Made by a program: the position numbers and the translations under genes. This document shows, piece by piece, positions 1 through 10,390 of a DNA stretch of 64,000 nucleotides. Numbering within the stretch: position 1 is the stretch's first letter; each line of letters begins with the position of its first letter. A model generated the notes under the pieces. The model was not told the origin of the DNA. It ran no database searches and saw only the letters and a program-made list of their open reading frames with translations. The DNA comes from Reticulitermes speratus (taxonomy: Eukaryota; Arthropoda; Insecta; Blattodea; Rhinotermitidae), in contig JAJKFL010000042.1 of NCBI GenBank assembly GCA_021186555.1, forward strand, positions 7,468,281-7,532,280, given 5' to 3'.

Positions 1-99
1 ACACTAACGCTATAGTTGCAGTTTCTTTTGTTACTGGTCAAAAGGATGGACGACATAGAATCTGAGTAATAGCATGGACAGTGCTTTCATTATACTTAC

Positions 100-234
100 T
101 GGTCTTTACGCCATTAAGTGTGTGGCACTTGCAAGTGAAGCGCAGTTTGCAGTAAGTTTTCTTGTGTTCCAGAAGTTCTTGTAGATCTGTGAACATCTCC
201 CTGCAGTTCCCGCAGATCAGGATGTCAGGGTTAC
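100..234 (-). CDS. Internal exon of a zinc-finger protein (partial gene)
   Basis: Read on the minus strand this 135-nt segment is open and encodes a compact zinc finger: C-x2-C-x12-H-x4-C (CGNCREMF...LLEHKKTYC), followed by a cysteine-rich KLRFTCKCH. The 5' edge is a T-rich tract ending in TTCCAG (acceptor, 235 is the intron G). The 3' edge is A|GTAAGTAT, an almost ideal donor starting at 99. Both introns are phase 1, so the exon is symmetrical, 44 whole codons plus split codons. The spacing C-x2-C-x12-H-x4-C and the HKKxYC core recall the first finger of ZNF800-type proteins, but I do not recognise the exact gene. The apparent ATG and stop of the longer open frame (38-277) lie in introns. 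No neighbouring exon was found up to the window edge or in the next few kb upstream. A decayed gene copy is possible, but the intact splice sites argue for a real exon. Confidence 0.68.
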
Positions 235-282
235 CTGGAACAAATAACGATATATTTAAATATCTTCTTTGGACCAATCATC

Positions 283-425
283 ATGGTCCCGTGGGTGGCA
301 GTCCGTATTCCGGAGGTCCTGGATTTGTATCTAAGGCTGACGACCGCCTAAATCGATTCAGATGTTTTGTGGTTTACCTCAGTCCCTCATTTTGCCGGCA
401 TAGTGTCTCGAATTAGGTCACGACT
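283..425 (+). mobile_element. Diverged tRNA-derived SINE-like sequence
   Basis: A weak A-box-like stretch (gtgggtggcagtcc) is followed about 30 bases later by a degenerate B box (GGATTTGTATC) and then a body ending near the string gaattaggtcacgactg. The order looks like a tRNA-headed SINE unrelated to families A-D below. It lies in the intron upstream of the zinc-finger exon. No target duplication is visible and only one copy is in this window. Confidence 0.35.
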
Positions 426-550
426 GAGTCACTGTACATTCCTTTAAATTACTTATTTACTCTTGAACTATCATTCGAAAGCCATAGGCTATAATCAGCA
501 TTTTTAAAAAAATTATTAATAAATATTAAATAACGTAAATAAATAAAATT

Positions 551-640
551 TGAGATCTGCGCTCCTTTGGAATTTGACGCAGCGTGGAATGGTAGTTCCT
601 TACCGACGTTTCGGGATAACCTACCCAAGAAGAATTCTCC
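551..640 (-). mobile_element. Penelope-like terminal fragment with degenerate hammerhead 3' half (family 2)
   Basis: On the minus strand this carries GGTTATCCCGAAACGTCGG, the 3' half of stem II plus the GAAA and stem III/I region of the hammerhead-like motif found intact elsewhere. The flank matches the element at 44950-45090 (gagatctgcgctc, tagttcc.taccgacg). The CUGANGA half is lost or unrecognisable. It is a dead fragment of the family that forms the fold-back at 49448-49646. Confidence 0.5.
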
Positions 641-860
641 TTGGACTGCTTGGGCCTTGAAAATAGGATCGATAGGGAAGCCGAATCCACTAAACGAGGT
701 TTATCTTCGTTTTATACAGTCCTTCCAGATATAATGTAAGACTACCTTTACACCGCGACCACTTCCCTTTCGTTTCAAGGTCACCGAATCCGATAATACT
801 TTGAAATTTCTCGTCTTTGGTAACTGCTGTAATTAATTCGCCGTCCGTAAATAGCCTGCG

Positions 861-1118
861 GCCGACCTCAGCGGCCGTGCGGTCTAAGGCGTGGGTCTTC
901 GGCCGCTCGCTTACTAGGATCGTAGGTTCGAATCCCACCGGGGGCATGGATGTCTGTCTGTTGTGAGTGTTGTGTGTTGTCAGGTAGAGGTCTCTGCGTC
1001 GGGCTGGTCACTCGTCCAGAGGAGTCCTACCGAGTGTGGTGTGTCTAAAAAGTATGATTGTGAAGCCTCGACGAAACGAGGAGGCCCAGGCCCATACAAG
1101 GCTGTCGAGCCATAAAAA
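861..1118 (+). mobile_element. tRNA-derived SINE, family A, with target duplication
   Basis: A 258-bp element headed by a tRNA-like region with A box (gtgcggtctaagg) and a perfect B box GGTTCGAATCC. The extra arm suggests a Leu/Ser-type tRNA ancestor. A body containing ggtagaggtctctgcg and a short A-rich tail follow. It is flanked by a 12-bp direct repeat, aaatagcctgcg, at 849-860 and 1119-1130, which defines both ends. Other copies are at 7281-7530 and 38010-38195. It would have been transcribed by Pol III and moved by a LINE machinery. Confidence 0.9.
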
Positions 1119-1130
1119 AAATAGCCTGCG

Positions 1131-1871
1131 ATTAAAGTCTGTAACCATGTAACTTCCTAAGAACGTTTCTCCGAAAATACGGCCGTCATATCAGACGTTT
1201 TATATTGAACAATATTCAGCAGTCTGGGTAATTATCGTGTCCTACGACAGAATTCACTTAATAGAGTCCGTACTGTAACGAGTCACTGAAATACCCGAGT
1301 CCTTTCTCTATTCACAGTTCAGTATGACGCCATTGGAGGTCCGTAACCTCTTTTGCAGGCAACTGATTATTACACACACGTCAGTTTCATGTGCCAGCAA
1401 CCTATAACATCGACATGTAAAACGAAGACATTTTAACGAAGCTGCAGTTATAAACATTCCATTTTTATAGCTCATTTGCCCAGTTTCGATATTGTACACA
1501 TTTACATCGAAAGTCACGTGACTGCCATTACCTTGTTGCAGGAAATTAGGGAGAGAGAGTAGGGCTTTGATTTAATTAAGACTGTGATACCACACGCTTG
1601 GCGATAAATTTGGTCTTACTCACGTCGTACGTGTGAGGCTACTAGAAATGGTTCTACCCGCTTATGTTAACAAACAACAAGAAGTACGTGTTCTTCACTG
1701 TGGGCAGTCCATGGTCTTTGCTGTCACTAATATCACAGTTGCTTATCCTTTTAAGAACGAATAAGACTCAAACTAAGAAATTAAAAGTAAAAGTTCTTTC
1801 GTATCAGCTTTGTACACGAACCGTTTTTCCATTTATTTTTACATTTTTTACATTACTGAGTTTTCTATCCA
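1131..1871. other. No gene or repeat recognised
   Basis: About 740 bp of AT-rich unique-looking sequence. The small open frames show no codon structure, motif or paired splice sites that I can defend. Confidence 0.6.
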
Positions 1872-2160
1872 GTATTGCGTAGTCGGTATAGCGACTCGCT
1901 ACGAGCTGGACGGTCCGGGGATCGAATCCCGGTGAGGGCGAGATTTTCAGCACCAGTCCAGACCAAACCTGGGGCCTACACAGCCTCGTGTTCAATGGGT
2001 ACCGGGTCATTCCCGGGTATAAAGCGGCCGGGGCGTCGCGCTGACCACCGACCCCCATCATAGCGCCGAGGTTAAAGAAAGAGTATAGCTATACCTCTAC
2101 TCCCCTCTGGACCTTGATGGCCTGTTCTAGGGTGACCTTTACCTTTATACCGTATCGTGG
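1872..2160 (+). mobile_element. tRNA-derived SINE, family B
   Basis: The tRNA-like head has A box (agtcggtatagcg) and B box GGGGATCGAATCC. The family-B body follows (gtccagacc, gggtaccgggtc, aaagcggccgggg, a ctctactcccc block) and the element ends in a ttacctttata-like tail. The first bases of the head are missing compared with the full copy at 4181-4462. A second, shorter family-B tail remnant (gctgaggttaagtatggg...attcattcccc) lies just downstream at 2218-2262. Confidence 0.85.
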
Positions 2161-2262
2161 CTCTTCTTTCAAGGTGAAAAGTTTCGGCGGTGTGAAGCTG
2201 ACAACTTAACGACGATCTGGTGCTGAGGTTAAGTATGGGAGGAGCTGCAGATTCATTCCCCA

Positions 2263-4165
2263 TTAATTGTTTATGTTTTGGTGCTTAATAAAGAATGGTG
2301 ACAGCTTTACCTTTACCTAAATTTTACTGTCCGCATAAAATGACTGCATGTCAGTAGATCAACCGCCGAGAGCAAATCGTAGCCTGCTGGGTATTCTGGC
2401 AATGTGTGCAGCATTTCATTTCAACACGTCACCAGTGCAGGGTACATATTTTTCTCGTCGACCAAATCGATAAATAAAGCCATAGGAAGAAATATTGCAG
2501 TTGGGGACTATATGGACCACCTGTATACCAATATAGCTCTAATATATCGTGGGTTCTGCGAGAATTTATATGGTCCATTGGCCTTTCTGGCGGTAAAAAA
2601 TATATATGTATTGGAACTTCCAACCCTCTGCGAACGTAGGAAGGAGGGGAGAAACATAGAGACAGAGAGAGAGAGAGAGAGAGAAGTGTATGAAAGGCTG
2701 AATATTGTACAAATATTTCTAGTGTCTGTAGTGTAGCATTACTACAATAGCAGTTTAAGTGTTTTGTTTCTCTGCTTGGCCACATCAATACCACTGTGAT
2801 TTATGGACCGTTTTTATTACTGTTATAATGCCCCTTAGCCATTCCCCCATTAGACACACTGCGAATTCACCTCTGACCATAACGCCCCCACCCTCTCTTA
2901 CCCCATCTTCACATAATAGCCAATGGCGTGTTGTTCAGGGGTGTCAAGCATTTACAACGTATATTTGTTTTGTAGGACATTATGTAGGTCTGTTATACAA
3001 GAGATTCCTTTATAAATACGTGTAAGCATAAGATTCTTTGAAGATAGACAAATAGGTGAAATAGAGGCCTCTAAGAATAGAAAATACAAGTTAGTAAATA
3101 TGCGCATAGCTTAACCCTGGAGCCTTTGGTCTCTCTTTCTAATTATCCCGAAAAACAAAAGACTTACCTAAATCATAAATCGCCACTGTATAGTCGCGTC
3201 CGTAACAGCTTTATAAAGTAAAAAATGGACCAGAGATACTGATCCTTATGAAAATTAAGAAATCCTGAATTAATGACATGAACCCTGAATCATTGATTTT
3301 TTTTATGTCCTCGTTTCTATATATCTGAAATATTAATATTCAAGGTACATAATTTAACATATATGGGTATACAAATTTTGGACTTTTATTCAACCAGTCT
3401 CTCAATTATTTTTGTGATATGTTTTGTACAGCTTAATAGTTTTCAGATTTTCTTTTATGACAGATTGTGACATTCACAGGCAGGCCTGTGGATGGAATGC
3501 TGATTGTTTGTGCGCTGAAGCGCCCGTTTACAGATTAGTGATGGAAGAAGCGTAAGTTAATAATATCTGCATTACATTTCTCGTGCATGAAATATATCGA
3601 GAGACAGTCGAAGGCACTATCTGGCCCCTACAGTGCTCATGACAAGCTAGCACGTAAAACAGACAAACTGTACTTACTATATGTCTTCAGTTGGTTTATA
3701 GCAGTTGGTTGTGGCTTTTGAGGGATTGTCGTTTTAATGACTGGTCTTGCTGGTGGTACCATGAGCCGAGGCCGTTTGAGAGGCGGCACAAGCCGCGGTG
3801 GGCCCGGGGGAAACGACGCCGAGGCATAATAACTGGAAAAGAAAGACATCGTCATCGTAAATATCAATATATCAGTAAATATCAGTAATATCCTTTGTTT
3901 GAAGTCGAAAATAAGAATTGTTTCAGAGTTGTATGTCCTGTGGCTTGACTGAGGTGGTAACAAATGCCTTCGAGCAGCCCATAGAGTGTTATTATTTTGT
4001 GGTGGGATGAGTCTCCGTAGAACTGCGGTCCTTAATACCACTGGACACTGGTGGAATGAGTTGACAGGGGGAAAATTGAAGTACACCGACAAAACCCTGT
4101 TTCAGTGTTACTTTCTCTGTTACAAATTACGCACGGACTTCCCTAGGAGCAAATCCTAACCTCCG
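2263..4165. other. Unassigned sequence with a short GA microsatellite
   Basis: No gene or known repeat family recognised over about 1.9 kb. An (AG)n run lies at 2664-2685. The open frame antisense around 3637-4092 (151 codons) has no recognisable motif, includes low-complexity prolines (FPPGPPRLVPP) and is treated as chance. Confidence 0.5.
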
Positions 4166-4180
4166 CGATGAAATTTAGTA

Positions 4181-4462
4181 AAGTAAAGTAAAGTTTTCTC
4201 TATAACAGGCCATGAAGGCGCAAAGGGGGAGTAGAGGTATAGCTCTACTCATTCTTGACCACGGCACTAGTTGGGGTGGGTGGTCAGCACCACGCCCCGG
4301 CCGCTTTACCCCGGGAAAGACCCGGTACCCATTGTATAGGAGGCTGGGTAGGCCCCAGGGCCGGTCTGGACGTATGCGAAAAATCTCGCCCCCATCGGGA
4401 TTCGATCCCCGGACCGTCCAGCCCGTAGCGTAGTCGCTATACCGACTGAGCTATCGCGGCCC
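4181..4462 (-). mobile_element. Full-length tRNA-derived SINE, family B, with 15-bp target duplication
   Basis: This is the best family-B copy, 282 bp. On the minus strand it begins ggggccgcgatagctcagtc (A box), then B box GGGATCGAATCC, the body with tgggtaccgggtc and aaagcggccgggg, and ends in a repeated ttact tail. A perfect 15-bp direct repeat, cgatgaaatttagta, flanks it at 4166-4180 and 4463-4477. This copy is the reference for the other family-B entries in the window. Confidence 0.93.
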
Positions 4463-4477
4463 CGATGAAATTTAGTA

Positions 4478-5404
4478 CTGAATATTATTAATTTTGCAGG
4501 TAATTTTAAATTGCGTTTTATAACTGCTGAGTTTACAATAACTTCTTCGTATGTTTTTCTTATATCTTGCTGTAATTACATCATGTAACAATAATCTGTG
4601 ACGTGAAGTTTCCATTCTTCTGGAACATTATACAGCGTCGACTGGCAAATAGTGTCAGTTGGTACGGCGTCATATACCAGAAGACTTGAATCCTCATTAA
4701 CACCGCTGTGAGAATTTCAAGTTTCGCAGGATGGAATATCATTGCTTTTCCTAGAATTTGCCGATTTCACAAAATTACAAGAAGTAAACAACATAATGGG
4801 AAGCTTTATTGCTTGTGGTGTGATGAAGATTTAGGCTTCTATGTGATGAAGGGGTGTGTGGCTATGTAATTATATGAGTTGTGTTCGTGTGCTGGGGTCA
4901 GATGGCTGAAGTTGCCCGAGGGTACTCAGAAAGGTCGCAACGACAGTGAAGAAGTTTATGTACACGGTGGAAGGTACATTTAAAATTTTCTGGCAGTAAT
5001 GAAACCATCGACTTCACGTAACGCCTGTGAAATATTATAACCGAACTTTGCTGGTTACTATTTTTATTAATTTGATATACATCAAATTAAGAGACTGTTC
5101 TCTCCAAAGGTTTAACTTTATTTAATTTATTTCAATACAAACGTTAGCACAAAACCATCCGTCTACTCTTTTCCTTTTACTGCCGCCAACTGACTCGGGA
5201 CACCTGGTCCCTTGTCGTTGCTGCTATATTTAGACGAGTGGAAGGGGAGAGCCGAACTGCTCCAACAATACTAGGATTTAATAATGTTTCAATAATGTTC
5301 GGCTACAATATGCTGCATCTCTTACTCGAAATTATTGCCTAAGTGAGGGAATTTAAAAAAAAAAAATTGTAAATTTGTGCATGACTTATCCGGCACTGTG
5401 GCTC
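4478..5404. other. No gene or repeat recognised
   Basis: About 930 bp of AT-rich sequence with short homopolymer runs (A-run near 5353) and no supportable feature. Confidence 0.55.
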
Positions 5405-5530
5405 TTCTAATCTCCTGTTCAGTGGGTACCGGGTTTTCTTTCCGGGAGTAAAGCAGCCGAGGTTAAGAATGTGTGGAGCTATAACTCTACTCCCCCTGCA
5501 TGCCTTCATGATGTGGATAGGGATAAATTT
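5405..5530 (+). mobile_element. SINE family B, internal/3' fragment
   Basis: Matches the family-B body (cagtgggtaccggg, gggagtaaagcagccgaggttaagaatg, ctactccccctgcatgccttcat). It lacks the tRNA head and has an internal deletion between the gcggccg and gaggttaag blocks. Confidence 0.7.
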
Positions 5531-5947
5531 TATTTTACTCGTATCAGCTGAGAGTGACTTAAATTAGGCCTGTCCAGTTTTTATATTCTGCGTTGTTAGA
5601 AGTAAAACACTGTGTTTAGACTCAGTGAAGTACGTGCTGATTTTTGTAGTAAAAGCCTCATAAAAAATATGAAAAAGGAGAACATGTTACATGAATATTT
5701 ATGTGGCCAAATTTAAAATGACTGTTTGCGAAAACTGTTATCTTTTTTGGCACACTAAATAAACGTCACTGAAATGCTGCTTCCTGCAACGACAAATATT
5801 TTGTACTGAATTCATATCCAGCTTAGTTTCGCAAACCCAATTTATATCAGGAAGTTAAGATGGCGGTCAGTCATTTAACAACTGCGTAAGCGCAGACTCC
5901 TTGCCGAACATGGCAGAAAAGTGGTTAGCACTCATGCTATATATTCG
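5531..5947. other. No gene or repeat recognised
   Basis: About 400 bp without a defensible feature. Confidence 0.5.
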
Positions 5948-6192
5948 TAAGTAAAGCTAAAGGTCACCCTAGAACAGGCCACTAAGGCCTAGAGAGGGAG
6001 TGGAGGTATAGCTCTAACTTTCTTTAACCCTGGCACTAGATGAGGGTGGGTGGTCAACTTCACGCCCCGGCCGCTTTACCCCCGGGAAAGAGACCCGGTA
6101 CCCATTTATAGGAGGCTGGGTGGGCCCCAGGGCCGGTATGGACGGGTGAGGAAAATCTAGCCCCCACTGGGATTCGATCCCGGACCGTCCAC
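5948..6192 (-). mobile_element. SINE family B, head truncated
   Basis: Minus-strand family-B copy: tail (gtaaagctaaaggtcaccc), body (gccccggccgctttaccccc, gagacccggtacccat) and B box region gggattcgatccc. It breaks off at the B box. The adjoining 6193-6250 contains a second tRNA-like piece on the minus strand (ggctcagatgttag ... GGTTTGAACCT), so the head has either been replaced or abuts another tRNA-related fragment. Confidence 0.8.
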
Positions 6193-6540
6193 GGAAGTAC
6201 CCAGGTTCAAACCCAGCACTTTCCCTAACATCTGAGCCTCCATAATTTTTGCACTCTGACTGTGTAGCATTCAGTGGCCCTTATAAATACGGGCCCTTTG
6301 CCCACACACAAGTCCCCTCATCAGCTAATTCGGATGTTGTCTGATTGCAGTGTATGCAGCGTCACACCTATATGTTGAGCGGCGAAAAATACAGTGCGTT
6401 TTATAATAAATCTGAATTGTATTATCTGATATAACTAGATTAGAACAAAACAAAACAAAACAAAATTAAAATTACTAACACATCAATAACAGATTTTATT
6501 GTTTTAACAGAGACTGTACATTGTAAAGTCACGGAATAAG

Positions 6541-6847
6541 TTAAAGGCAAAGCAATCCCATTACAGGCCTAGACAGGCCCTTAGGGTTCCAGGAGGTTGA
6601 GGCTCACAGATTTGTAGACAATCGGCACATGAAGGTGGTAAGGTTGTCAGCCCTACGCACCGGCCGCCTTTACCCCCCAGGAAATATTCCTGGTACTCAT
6701 TTCTGTTAGAGGTTGAGTCGATCCCAGGGCCATAGTGCGACCGTAACGATTATGTCAAGAAAAAACTCCAATGACACCATCGGGAATCGAACCCGCGACG
6801 TTCCGGTTTGTAGCGCAGTGCCTCAACCAACTGCGCCACCGCGCGCC
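6541..6847 (-). mobile_element. tRNA-derived SINE, family C
   Basis: On the minus strand: A box ggtggcgcagttggttgagg, B box GGGTTCGATTCCCG, then a body with atggccctgggat, tttcctggggggtaaaggc, accttcatgtgccgattg and a tail ending in cctttaac. It is about 305 bp. A second copy (43717-44001) is about 95 percent alike by eye and inserted inside a family-B SINE. Confidence 0.88.
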
Positions 6848-7239
6848 CAACAATCTATAAAACGCAGTAAAAATGTTACGTTCAAAATCAGAAAGTAATA
6901 TGTGTGGAGGAAATTCCACCACACAGTTACAATATCCTGTACCAATGTCAATGTCTTACGTTGCTACAGGTTGTCACAGCATGTTCACCAATTTGGTAAG
7001 TCACTGTACATTCGTACCAAGTTCAAACTACGAGTTGCTAAAAGATGTACGTGTGGGTAGCTTGCTATTGCAGTTGTCCGGGCTGCTTTGCTATATCTAC
7101 ACGCTGTGAGAGTTGGTCTTGGACTCAAGATGACAGACAGAAGCTCTGTTGCTTGATCCAGATTTTTCGGTGGCTGGCAACACTGGCATTAACTACTGTC
7201 ATAATTGCGGTAGTAGCCTATATTAAACGTAAGGTAGAT
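6848..7239. other. No gene recognised
   Basis: Overlapping small open frames at 6873-7494 do not share a motif with anything I know, and the later ones run into the SINE. Confidence 0.45.
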
Positions 7240-7870
7240 GTATACATTATGATCTGTACTTCTCACAAAATATCTTTTTTTTGTTTTCTCAATGGTTCGA
7301 CAGCCCCTTGGGGGCTCAGGCCGTCTCATTTTTCGCAGCTTCGTGATCACACCACACTCTGTAGGACTCCTCTGGACGAGGGACCAGACCGTCGCAGAGA
7401 CCTCTACCTTACAACACACAACACTCTCAAGAGACAGACATCCATGCCCTCTGTGGGATTCGAACCCACAATCCCAGTAAGTGAGCGGCCGTAGACCCAC
7501 GCCTTAGACCGCGCGGCCACTGGGATCGGCAAAATGTTGTTAGGGTGAGCAAATCAAGAAAAATGAGAGGGGCAGGGCATGTGGCACGTACGGGGGACAG
7601 GAGATGTTCGTATAGGGTTTTGGTGGGGAGATCTGATGGGAAAAGACCCGTTGGAAGATCTGGGCATAGATGGGAGGATAATATTGAATGGATCTTCAAG
7701 AAATGGGATGGACAGGCATGGACTGAATTGTTCTGGCCCAGGATAGGGACAGGTGACGGACTCTTGTGAATACGGTAATGAACATTCTGGTACCATAAAA
7801 TGCGGGGAATTTCTTGACTAGCTGAGGACCTGTTAGCTTCTTAAGAAGGACTCTGCTCCTTGGAGTTAGT
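7240..7870 (+). mobile_element. LINE C-terminus and 3' end, family 1, interrupted by a SINE
   Basis: The 7541-7770 part translates to the tail of a non-LTR retrotransposon reverse-transcriptase polyprotein: GHVAR ... YRVLVG ... [15 protein letters not shown] ... W..[11 protein letters not shown]. The 3' UTR follows (ggggaatttcttgactagct, gaggacctgtt, aaggactctgctcctt). The same 3' block recurs at 24433, 26603, 41220, 49865, 51795 and 61120. A family-A SINE (7281-7530, opposite strand) splits it: 7240-7280 (gatctgtacttctcacaaaat) continues the LINE upstream, as shown by the uninterrupted copy at 61270. No reverse-transcriptase domain is left, so it is a dead 5'-truncated copy. Confidence 0.82.
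7281..7530 (-). mobile_element. tRNA-derived SINE, family A, inside a LINE
   Basis: Minus-strand copy with A box gcgcggtctaaggcgtgggt and B box GGGTTCGAATCCCAC, body ggtagaggtctctgcgacgg and 3' part ggctgtcgaaccattg. Short direct repeats (caaaatat at the left, caaaatgt at the right) fit a slightly decayed target duplication in the LINE. Confidence 0.88.
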
Positions 7871-8678
7871 TAGCTGTCTACACTTTAAATCATGATAACA
7901 CCTCGCGTTAATAATGGAAGATAGCACCGCACCGAAGTTTAAAAGAAAAGTGACAACCTTAGGAAACCTATTCTATAAATGCGTGATAAAACAGAGACGC
8001 CGGTCTGTTTTGGATGTGTTATACAATAAGAGAGATATTTCTGTTTCAAGAATAGATACACCATGTCATTTCCAGGTTTTTCTTTCAGTGCGCCAACACT
8101 GATTTCTCAAGCATCTTTGTCAGGTTTCATGTTTTTTACCCAAATAAATGGGAAGCAGACAGCTGCTAGGACTTCTGTCTGCATTGTAAGATTTCTGTTT
8201 CTTCACATCGCAACTTTCTTTTTTGTGTCTGACCCATAAGTCTTCAAGTTTGTTAGGGTTGTGTTGAATGTTGCCGTAACTGCCTGATCTTATATTTTCT
8301 TTGTTTTTTTTTTTGCATACTTTTCCGTTTTAATAAAGAATATAAATCAGTGGTTGTCTAATGAGTGGCTCCAGAATCCAGACTAATGCCGTCAATTCGG
8401 ATATTGTAACATGCAAGCACACTGACAAGTGTCACTATTTACACGCCTCTGAGGATTTATGGTACTTATATACCACGGATAGAAATTCTGTCTGTTGGTC
8501 TTCGCCGTCAATTGTCTGAACAAATTCACAGAAATGAGCCAATTCAAGTTCTAATCCATCTGACATTTTTAAAATCTTTCATAAACTTCTTCATTTCAAT
8601 TCTACATTCTCTTCTGTATTCATGTATCATATGTTAAAGATAATACATAATATAAATTCATAATAAATTTTATCTCGA
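7871..8678. other. No gene or repeat recognised
   Basis: About 800 bp of AT-rich sequence without a defensible feature. Confidence 0.5.
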
Positions 8679-8764
8679 TATACAGGGTATACACAAAAGA
8701 ATGGTGCGGTTTCAATAGTTTTCACTATTGAAACCGCACCATTCTTTTGTGTATACTCTGTATA
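8679..8764. repeat. Near-perfect palindrome, 41-bp arms
   Basis: Arms 8679-8719 and 8724-8764 are complementary except for one position, with a 4-nt loop. The outer end reads tatacagggtatacacaaaa, resembling the terminal inverted repeats of small DNA transposons. It could be a minimal fold-back MITE made of two termini joined head to head. A TATA repeat (8759-8770) sits at its right edge. Confidence 0.85.
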
Positions 8765-8856
8765 TATATAGCATTGCATAGTGTTCCTCTGTATAGAATT
8801 GTAAATACATCGTAATAGTGGCTAAAGAAAACCAAATTGAAAGATGTAGCTGCTAA

Positions 8857-9011
8857 ATTTCACATTATTATCACCGTGCATCTTCACGAATCAAATGAAA
8901 CTAAATTAAACCAACTGATGCACAAATTGAGCCACCTGTAGGGGCATAATAAGGACGCTACAATAAAGGTGTCTCAATTTGTGCATCAGTTGGTTTAATT
9001 TAGTTTCATTT
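8857..9011 (+). mobile_element. Fold-back Penelope-like insertion without ribozyme (family 1)
   Basis: A perfect 14-bp direct repeat gatgtagctgctaa (8843-8856 and 9012-9025) flanks the insertion. Inside are a 33-bp unique tail with caccgtgcatcttcac, then 42-bp perfect inverted arms (8890-8931 and 8973-9014, overlapping the duplication by 3 bp) and a 41-bp loop. The arm contains accaactgatgcac, the same signature as in the elements at 25841, 34107 and 40244. The loop shows no CUGANGA or GAAA hammerhead core. This architecture fits Penelope-type retroelements, which may carry inverted terminal repeats plus a tail of about 34 bp. Confidence 0.72.
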
Positions 9012-9037
9012 GATGTAGCTGCTAAGTACTCATTTTC

Positions 9038-9150
9038 ATCCACACGTTGCTCTTACAAGGAGGTCAAACGGACGAAGCCTGGAAACCTTCCTAAAAAGCA
9101 ATGTTTCTTTTTCTAATTGGAGAGCATTAGATATAAAACACCTTCACTTA
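9038..9150 (+). repeat. Dispersed repeat, pair with 56641-56755
   Basis: Shares gttgctcttac, ggacgaagcctgg, ctttcctaaaa-like and ggagagcattagata blocks with 56641-56755, where it directly follows a family-D SINE. It may be the 3' tail of a SINE-D subfamily. Confidence 0.6.
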
Positions 9151-9827
9151 CTCAGGGCTTGAAGTTTCAATGTGTAAGTTCAGGGCGTTAATTGAAGACG
9201 TAGAATGCGGAATATGAACAATAAAGTAGCATTTCCTTGAAAAAGATATAGCAATTTCTCAAGACGGGAAAAAGACACACTTATATGTGTTTGTGGTTAA
9301 TATACTTAAAATGTATAGTTACCTACGACGTAAGATTGCGGATTATAGCTGAAGCCTCTAGAATGCAGCTGAAACACACTGCATGTTCTGATATCTTGCG
9401 GGTTAGTTCGTCTGTGTTGAGAGAGTATAAAACAGATTTATGGAAGTAGAGTCTTTACCGGTAATTTCTGGTGAGTAGAACTTATAGGATGGGATAATTT
9501 ATTGCGTGACTGAAGAAAGTTTTAAAACTCTGCTCCATTATAGGAGAGCTTCAAAACAAAGTTTTGTGCTTGATTATTGATTATGCGGTGGCAGAGAATT
9601 GTCGAACTTTGCAGACAGGTAACTGATATTAGCTTTTGCATAAACCTGAAAGAATGTACGGTATTTAAGAGCGTGTTATAAATGAATTAAAACCAACATG
9701 TTAGATTTTAAAAACTCTGTCAGTTATACTAATGAAACCTTCGATAGTTGCGTATAATATGTTCACTTTATGTGTGAGACGTTTAAACATTTACAAAACT
9801 AAGAGTAACCTGAATTATATTGAAATA
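9151..9827. other. No gene or repeat recognised
   Basis: About 680 bp; only small chance open frames. Confidence 0.5.
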
Positions 9828-10390
9828 TTCAGTCCGTACCGCGCAGTAAACACACTCCGTCTCAGTTATACAAACAGTCAGTTAATGTTGTACAGTGAAT
9901 AATCGCTGTTTGTTCTCAGATCCACACAAAACACATAAATACAGTCCGTACCGCGCAGTAAACACACTCCGTCTCAGTTATACAAACCAGTCAGTTAATG
10001 TTGTACAGTGAAGTAATCGCTGTTTGTTCTGAGATCCACACAAAACACATAAATACAGTCCGTACCGCGCAGTAAACACACTCCGTCTCAGTTATACAAA
10101 CCAGTCAGTTAATGCTGTACAGTGAAATAATCGCTGTTTGTTCTGAGATCCACACAAAACACATAAATACAGTCCGTACCGCGCAGTAAACACACTCCGT
10201 CTCAGTTATACAAACAGTCAGTTAATGCTGTACAGTGAAATAATCGCTGTTTGTTCTGAGATCCACACAAAACACATAAATACAGTCCGTACCGCGCAGT
10301 AAACACACTCCGTCTCAGTTATACAAACCAGTCAGTTAATGCTGTACAGTGAAATAATCGCTGTTTGTTCTGAGATCCACACAAAACACA
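9828..10390. repeat. Tandem repeat, about 113-bp unit, 5 copies
   Basis: Unit starts agtccgtaccgcgcagtaaa at 9831, 9943, 10057, 10171 and 10284, so the period is 112-114 bp. Copies differ at only a few positions (for example one or two c in aaacc/aaac). A single diverged copy of the same unit and its downstream flank is at 45432-45608. Confidence 0.95.

Noticed and set aside
38..277. The full 79-codon frame as a complete small protein
   Set aside because: Its start and stop fall outside the splice-bounded exon; only 100-234 is supported.
3637..4092. 151-codon minus-strand frame
   Set aside because: Low-complexity proline stretches and no motif; most likely chance.
4390..4462. Functional tRNA genes at A/B-box sequences
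   Set aside because: Each lies at the head of a SINE body, acceptor stems do not pair well, and copies share long non-tRNA bodies and target duplications.
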